A model generated the notes under the pieces. It had not been told where the DNA came from. It worked only from the letters and a program-made list of their open reading frames with translations, and searched no databases. From Spiroplasma sp. AdecLV25b (lineage in GTDB: Bacteria; Bacillota_I; Bacilli_A; Mycoplasmatales; VBWQ01): a stretch of 36,927 nt of DNA. The stretch covers positions 1 through 36,927 of the forward strand of contig NZ_JAQYTS010000018.1 in assembly GCF_030913225.1 (NCBI RefSeq), read 5' to 3'. How positions within the stretch are numbered: position 1 is the stretch's first letter; every line of letters begins with the position of its first letter. A program made the translations under genes and the position numbers. Positions 31,035 to 36,927 of this stretch are shown one piece after another.

Positions 31035-32009
31035 ATGTGACAAAAACGAATCTTAGGTTCATTATGAATTATGACAATGCTTATTATTTTTATTGTCACA
31101 TTTGTTAATAATAAACCTTATTTTATTATGGGTGGTTCAACTTCTGTTTCACCATTAATGCACACTTTAATGGATGGTTATCCAGAAAATCATAAAGATG
31201 CTGATTTTACATATAATAGTTTGGGTTCTGATGCAGCTATTATTCCCGTTGATAAAGGCATGTTTGGTATTGGATGATTATCAAAAGAATATACTACTAG
31301 TAATCCAAACCAGATTAGTTTTGTATTGTCACTTGATGGGATGATTTTAGTTTATAATTTACCACCATCTGAACTGGGGAATGATAATCCATTGAACTTT
31401 AACCAAGAAATTGTTAAAAAAATGTATTTAACAAATGGTAATGTTTATTGAAAAGATTTATTTCCCCAAGACCCTGCTCATCCAAATGAAGGATGGGTTA
31501 AGCCAACTTCAACTTTAAAAGTTACAACTTATACGCGCGAAAATGGTTCGGGAACCCGTGATGTTTTTAATGAAAAAGTATTAGGTGATAAAACAGCATA
31601 TTATCCGCAAGCCACAACTGTCAATTCAAGTACCCAAATGTTTAGTATGGCACCTGGTGGTATTGGTTATAGTTCTTATTCTGACAAAAAACAGTTAGAT
31701 AGTAATCCTTCGTTTGCTAATGTTTATATGGGTAATTGAGAACATACTATTCCAACACTAGATAATATTAGTCACAAAAGATATGGATTAGCACGACCCT
31801 TTACTGGAGTAATTAATGAAAAATATAAACAAATCAATACATTAGTTAAATTTTTAAAGTTCTTGTTTTACCCATCTGATCCCAATCATCATATTGTTGA
31901 TGCTGCTTTTAGTGAAGCTAACTATGCCCAAGCAGCAGTACCATTAGATGATCCTAGTGGTGTGAATAATAAATTAGATACATGATTAAAGAAGTTTCCA
32001 GAGGTATAG
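31035..32009 (+). CDS. pstS: Phosphate ABC transporter substrate-binding protein PstS
   Basis: The 324-aa extracellular binding protein has the PstS start FIMGGSTSVSPLM (phosphate loop) and the second loop YTRENGSGTRDVFN near residues 165-178, followed by APGGIGYSSYSD. It captures phosphate for PstCA. Unlike most Gram-positive PstS proteins it has no lipobox: the N-terminus is a hydrophobic segment (about residues 9-26) with no Cys, so it is probably held by an uncleaved anchor. ATG 31035 follows TTAGGTGA; its second codon is TGA (Trp). It ends three bases before pstCA, so it heads a tightly packed pst operon. Confidence 0.93.
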
Positions 32010-32012
32010 TCA

Positions 32013-34061
32013 ATGAAACCCAAGTCTTTTCAAAACTTTTGACACAAAATAACATTCAATCGTTTTAATAAAAATTATGAAGTAAAAAATGTTGTCATTA
32101 GTGAACAAAAAAAACATATTCAAGATTTAATTGTTAAAATTACGATTTTAGGTTTATCATCATTAGCTTTAATTGCTCTGGCTTTATTAATTGGTTTTGT
32201 TGTTGGTCAAACATTTAGCGATATGAGTTTTTTAACTTGATTAAAAATGTTGGGCAGCAGCAAATGGTTACCTAGCGGCAATAGTTTTGGTGTAATTGCC
32301 TTTGTGGTCGCAACATTTTGAGTAGCATTAATTTCGATGTTAATTGCTGTACCATTAAGTTTATTAACATCATTATTTATTTGTGAGTTTTTACCACGAC
32401 GACTAAAAAAGGTAACTTTAACATTAGTTGAGTTATTATCAGGTATTCCTTCTGTTGTCTTTGGTGCGTTTGGATTAATGACCATTGGTCCCATTTTTGT
32501 CAAAATGGGTGCTCCCACTAAAGAAAATATGATGACTGCTAGTTTTATCTTATCAATGATGGCACTACCAACTATTATTTCTTTATCTGTGAATGCGATT
32601 AATAGTGTTCCTAAGTCGTATCGTTACGCATCATTAGCTTTAGGTATTAGTCATACTCATACTAGTTTTAAAGTTGTTTTTAAAGCAGCACTTCCGAAAA
32701 TTATTGGAGCAGTTATCTTTGGTTTTGGGCGCGTAATTGGTGAAACGATGGCTGTTGTTATGATTGCTGGTAATAGTACTTTAGTTCCTAATTTTAAAGA
32801 TGGTCCTTTAGGATTTATTTTCAGTTCCGTCTCCACATTAGCAGGGGTAATCGGACTAGAAATTGGTGAAGCTGTTAGTTCTCAACAAATATCAGCATTA
32901 TATGGCATTGGTTTATTTTTATTTATTATCGTTTCAGTTATTAATGTAGTAGTATTATTAATTTATAAACGTACAGAAAAGAAATTAAAAGGTCATCATA
33001 AACCACGTAACTATTATTTAAAAACTTTAAAGTTATCTAATCAACAAATGACTAATAGCATTCATGAAAAGAGTATTAAAAATCGTCAGTGAAAACAGTT
33101 TAAAGATTATGTTCGACTTTTTTTCATGAGTATTTCTTGTTTTATTACTATGGGTTTAATTGTTTGAATTATTGGTGATATTATTATTAATGGGATATTT
33201 AATATTAGTGGTACTGCTGGTAGTGGTGCTTTCAATTTTAATTTTCTGGCATTATTCCAAACAACGGGTGATGAGGGATATTTATCAATTGTCGCTATGA
33301 CGTGCTTATTAGTCTTAACAGCAATTACCATTGCCATGCCATTGGGCATTATTGGTGCCATTTACTTACATGAATATGCTAAAGATAATAAATTTGGAGG
33401 GATTTTACGATTTGTTTTAAACACTTTAGCATCAACGCCATCCATTATTTTTGGAATGTTTGGTTTTAGTTTATTTATTGTTTTTTTAGGAATGAGTTTT
33501 AGTGCCATTACGGCAGGTTTAACGTTGACAATTGTTGTATTACCACTTATTATTAGAGCAGTAGAAGATACGCTAAAATCAGTACCTGTGGAATATCGTG
33601 AAGCTTCATTAGCATTAGGTGCTAGTAAGTTTGAAACCATTAGAAAAGTAGTAATTCCGAATGCGATTGGTGGGATTGTTACGAGTATGATTTTATCAAT
33701 GGGAAGAATTGTTGGAGAATCAGCACCAGTATATTTAACATTAGGAAGTACAGTTGGATTTCCTAACAAAGGATTTCTAAGTTCGGGTCAAACTTTAACG
33801 ACTCATATTTTACTAATTAATAAAGAATCAAATGACCCTAATAAACTAGGAATGATGTACCAAACTGCGTTAATAACGGTGGCCTTAATATTTATTTTAA
33901 ATTTCTTAGCAAAACATTTTGAAAAAAGTTTAACAACAGGAGTGGGGGTGAAAACAAAATGTTCGATGGAACTAATCAAGGAAAAAATAACAGCAATGAA
34001 GAACAAACACCACAACAAACGTCAGACCAAAAAACAACTCAAAAGTGAAATGAAAAAGTAA
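32013..34061 (+). CDS. pstCA: Fused phosphate ABC transporter permease PstC-PstA
   Basis: The 682-aa protein joins both Pst permeases in one chain. The PstC half covers about residues 1-330, with the EAA loop YRYASLALGISHTHT near 202. A basic linker of about 40 residues follows. The PstA half covers about 365-650, with the EAA loop YREASLALGASKFET near 527. Each half has six predicted helices and forms the phosphate channel with two PstB subunits. A fused permease is also known in Mycoplasma (M. genitalium MG411 is of similar size). AGAGG lies before ATG 32013. The last 103 bases overlap pstB in another frame; the encoded tail is very basic ([21 protein letters not shown]-like). Confidence 0.93.
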
Positions 34062-34975
34062 TTGTTAAAATTAAAAACTGATTTAAAAAAATTAAAAACA
34101 TCTTTAAACAACAAAACCTAATGCCAGTAGTTATTGAACAACCACCAATAGTTACTAATAGTGCCATCATAAAAACTAAATCTTCAATCAAAAAAGAAAA
34201 AGAACTATTGCCAGAAAGTTATGTTTTTAATATCAACAATTTAAATTTCTTCTATAATAATGGTCAAAAACAAGCGTTATTTAACATTAATTTAAATATC
34301 ATTCGTCACCAAGTTACAGCCTTTATTGGACCAAGTGGTTGTGGAAAATCAACATTACTACGAACATTAAATCGGATGAATGATTTAATTGATGGTATTA
34401 AAATTAATGGTGAAGTTATCTTTAATAACCAAAACATTTATGAAAATAAAAAAAATATTATTTTATTACGCACTAAAGTCGGAATGGTTTTTCAAAAACC
34501 AAATCCTTTTCCAATGTCAATTTATGATAATATTGCGTATGGTCCTAGAAACCAAGGTATTAGAAATAAGAAAATCTTAAATCAAATTGTTGAGGACTCA
34601 TTAAAAAAAGCAGCCTTATGAGATGAAGTAGCCAAGAATTTATATGACTCAGCGTTATCATTATCAGGTGGTCAACAACAGCGTTTATGTATTGCTCGTG
34701 CTATTGCTCTAAAACCTGAGGTGTTACTAATGGATGAACCAACCTCGGCGCTAGATCCCATTGCCGCTGCTAAAATTGAAGATTTAATGAATGATTTAAA
34801 AAATGATTTTACTATTATTATTGTTACCCATTCCATGCAGCAAGCAGCACGGATTTCTGACAAGACTGCTTTCTTTTTAAACGGTGAAGTAATAGAATAT
34901 AATGATACAAAAAAAATCTTTTCACGTCCTAAAGATAAAAGAACTGAGGATTATATTACTGGTAGATTTGGTTAA
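33959..34975 (+). CDS. pstB: Phosphate ABC transporter ATP-binding protein PstB, N-terminally extended
   Basis: The 338-aa protein has a complete ABC ATPase from about residue 87. Walker A is GPSGCGKST (124-132), the Q-loop is [11 protein letters not shown], the signature is LSGGQQQR, Walker B is [11 protein letters not shown], and the switch His lies in [10 protein letters not shown]. Typical PstB is about 250 aa; the additional 85 residues are Gln/Asn/Lys-rich. ATG 33959 is chosen because AGGAGTGGGGGTG lies just before it, while the later ATG at 34121 has no Shine-Dalgarno. This start puts the first 34 codons inside pstCA in a different frame. It energises phosphate import in the membrane complex and lies upstream of phoU. 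Confidence 0.93.
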
Positions 34976-35017
34976 AACAAACTATAATTAAATTGTGTAT
35001 TGCAAAGGGGGAAAATA

Positions 35018-35710
35018 ATGAATATTATTAATCGACGATTTGATTTAGATATTGAAAATTTAAAACAAAATTTATTAAGTTTATTAACAGAAGTTAAAAA
35101 AGAGCATGAAGATGCCCTTGTGGCTATGGAAAATAGTGATTATGATTTTTCTAAAAAAATCATTCAAACTGACAAAGAAATTAGAAATATTGCTGAAAGT
35201 TTAACGATTACTGCTGTGTGAAATATTGCTCAACAAAATCCTTTTGCTCGTGATTTAAGAACTATTATTGGATATATGAATATCATTCGCGATTTAGAAC
35301 GTATCTCTAACTATGCGAAAAATATATCGGTTTTTAATGTTAAATATCGACCTGAAACAAAGTTAACTTCACAATTAGCGGGATTGATGAAAAAAACCTT
35401 TACGATGATGGATTTAATTGCGCAAGCGATTGATACGAATGATATTAAAAAAGCATATGAAGCAGCTGAGTTTGATGCATATATTGATGTTCATTTTCGT
35501 GAATCAATAAACAATATTGTTAGTATGTTTAAAAAAAATAAAAATGAAGAACAGTTTTCGCAATATACATCAGCTATGCAACAACTAAAGTATATTGAAC
35601 GGCTAGGTGACCATTTAGTTAATATTTGCGAAACTATTGTTTATATTATTAAAGGTAAATTTTATGATTTATCAACAACTTTATATGTGCCACCTGTTAA
35701 AAAGGGATAG
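35018..35710 (+). CDS. phoU: Phosphate transport regulator PhoU
   Basis: The 230-aa all-helical protein has two PhoU three-helix repeats. The first carries NPFARDLRTIIGYMNIIRDLERISNYA and the second QLKYIERLGDHLVNICETIVY; the E/D-x-x-R-x-x-D/N metal-binding pattern is visible in both. PhoU restrains the Pst transporter and phosphate signalling. No PhoR/PhoB pair is visible here, so it probably acts on the transporter itself. ATG 35018 follows AAAGGGGG by 6 bases; an in-frame upstream ATG (35000) lies before the Shine-Dalgarno and is rejected. It is the last gene of the pst operon, 42 bases after pstB. Confidence 0.93.
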
Positions 35711-35718
35711 TGGGGTAT

Positions 35719-35752
35719 TTAAAAACAGAAAGTTTAACTTTCTGTTTTTAAT
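35719..35752. terminator. Bidirectional terminator between phoU and the DegV gene
   Basis: AAAAACAGAAAGTT pairs with AACTTTCTGTTTTT with almost no loop (central TTAA). It is A-rich on the left and T-rich on the right. It ends 10 bases before the convergent stop at 35762. Confidence 0.88.
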
Positions 35753-35761
35753 ATATGTGGT

Positions 35762-36628
35762 TTATACTTCTGTTATTCATTGATTAGGAAGTAAGGTGAA
35801 ACCAATTGTATTATTACCAGTATGAGTTTTTAAAATATTACATAGTGGTTCAATCTTATATTTAGTAAATCCTAATTGTTGCACTTTACTAATAGCAATT
35901 TCAAGAACTTTTTTATCACATCAACCATCAATAATATAAATAGTTTCTTTGGTTGCATTTTTGATATTAACAATAGTTTCTAGTATTTTATCCATGGCGC
36001 CACTTAAGGTTCTAACGGTTTTAGCCATGATGATTTGTTCTTTGCATTTCAAAATAGGTTTAAATTTTAGAATATTTCCCATCAGCGCTTTTGTTTTTGG
36101 TAATCTACCACCGCGAGATAAAAATTTTAAGTCATTAGGGGCAATGAAACATTCATAATTTTTACGAAATTCAGTTAATGCACTTAAAATGTCATCAATG
36201 CTTTTTTGTTCTTTGGCTAATTTTAAGGCGATTAGTGACATATATTTTAGTGGCATCATAGCAGCACCAGTTTCTAAAACATGAACTTTATCTTTAAAAT
36301 TATCTTCTGTTTGTAACACCATAGCACTTTTATATTGACCTGAAGCATTATCAGCAATTGGTAAAAATAAAATTTTATCGTATTTAGTTAGCGCTTGTTC
36401 TCAATATTGAGCAAGGACAGCACGGTTAGTTTGACTAGTTTTTAAATGAGCGTGTTCTTTAATCATTTTTTGAAATATAGAGTCACTGTCAATTTCTTGA
36501 TTATCATCTTCATAAACTATACCTTTAGGGTCACTGATAATTAACGGAACAACTGTTAGTTCAGGATATTTTTTCATTTCTTCAAGTGAAAATCCAGTTG
36601 ATGAATCTGTTATTATACCAATCTTCAT
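35762..36628 (-). CDS. DegV-family (FakB-like) fatty-acid-binding protein
   Basis: The 288-aa protein begins MKIGIITDSSTGFS, the DegV start with the TDSS motif that contacts the lipid carboxylate. It continues with VVPLII, the KTSQTNRA loop (typical TSQPS equivalent), LKFLSRGGRLPK and GNILKFKPIL, all in the family order. FakB-type proteins present fatty acids to the kinase FakA for phosphorylation and use in lipid synthesis; DegV paralogues are common in mollicutes. ATG 36628 is chosen because TTAGGAG lies 7 bases upstream; an upstream in-frame ATG (36652) lies before it and lacks such a site. FakA is not in the window. Confidence 0.92.
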
Positions 36629-36668
36629 ATTTTTACTCCTAACATTTTTCAAAATAAATTATAATAAA

Positions 36669-36677
36669 ATTATAGCA
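36669..36677 (-). promoter_or_regulatory. Extended -10 promoter of the DegV gene
   Basis: On the minus strand TGC followed by TATAAT (36674-36669). No good -35 box. Expected start near 36662, leader about 35 bases. Confidence 0.5.
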
Positions 36678-36821
36678 AATTTATTAATCAATATATTATT
36701 TTGTTTATATTACTGTAATAGATTTATTGTATAACTTAAATTAAAAATTACTTATAAAAAATGATTTTAAATAAAGAGCAATTAAAGGGCGTATCAAGTT
36801 AATGGTTAGATTTAATAAAAT

Positions 36822-36850
36822 ATAAATGAGAGATAATACTCTCATTTTTA
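36822..36850 (+). terminator. Terminator-like hairpin near the window end
   Basis: A 9-bp stem (AAATGAGAG, 36824-36832, with its complement at 36839-36847) has a 6-base loop and is followed by TTAATTG. The left flank is A-rich, so it could end a minus-strand gene lying beyond the window. I see no gene in 36675-36927. Confidence 0.6.
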
Positions 36851-36927
36851 ATTGTTAAACAATTATAATTAATTATTTTGATAAATCTGTACTTTATTAA
36901 AGTAATTAATTATTACATAACTTAATA

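Noticed and set aside
1-36927. tRNA genes, CRISPR arrays, toxin-antitoxin or restriction systems, intact transposons
   Set aside because: No cloverleaf-type conserved TTCGA arms, no regularly spaced long direct repeats and no matching protein motifs were found when reading both strands.

Overview
The window is low-GC DNA that reads correctly only with UGA as tryptophan (genetic code 4): nearly every long gene contains in-frame TGA codons and stops at TAA or TAG. Together with four surface lipoproteins whose N-termini resemble those of spiralin, a fused PstC-PstA permease with an N-terminally extended PstB, and compact metabolic genes, this points to a Mollicute, most probably Spiroplasma or a close relative. 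No rRNA, tRNA, CRISPR array, phage module or intact insertion sequence was seen.

Layout. 1-3.8 kb: a probable gene remnant, then two minus-strand secreted proteins (a 318-aa protein with seven ~40-aa repeats, and a 664-aa lipoprotein). 4.0-8.7 kb: a 1569-aa FtsX/MacB-type ABC permease. 8.7-9.3 kb: non-coding with two terminators. 9.3-10.9 kb: a type I phosphodiesterase reading frame split by one in-frame TAA. 11.2-12.8 kb: a lipoprotein behind a perfect 34-bp palindrome. 12.9-13.7 kb: a minus-strand Pr6Pr-like membrane protein. 13.8-18.4 kb: tsaB, an RpiR-type regulator, a fructose-family PTS EIIABC and manA, all on the plus strand. 18.5-19.3 kb: a minus-strand coiled-coil-like protein with an unclear start. 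19.5-20.7 kb: trxA and a Cof-type HAD phosphatase. 20.8-28.2 kb: a surface operon with a basic membrane protein, a second large FtsX permease (1366 aa) and two lipoproteins. 28.2-29.8 kb: a guanine-class riboswitch controlling an NCS2 purine permease. 30.0-30.8 kb: a small membrane protein and rpmB (L28). 31.0-35.7 kb: pstS-pstCA-pstB-phoU. 35.8-36.6 kb: a minus-strand DegV-family protein.

How it fits together. Sugar: the RpiR regulator probably controls the EIIABC, whose product feeds ManA, which suggests mannose uptake to fructose-6-phosphate. Purines: the riboswitch probably shuts down permease synthesis when guanine is plentiful. Phosphate: an extended -10 promoter precedes a complete high-affinity uptake operon. 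Surface: the two FtsX permeases have no ATPase beside them and sit next to lipoprotein genes, so they may handle lipoproteins or envelope substrates, but this is inference.

Most notable observations: the seven-repeat, propeller-like secreted protein; the permease/lipoprotein operon; the single-stop split of the phosphodiesterase; the perfect 34-bp palindrome; the guanine riboswitch; and the 103-nt out-of-frame pstCA/pstB overlap. All family calls come from reading motifs; no database search was run.
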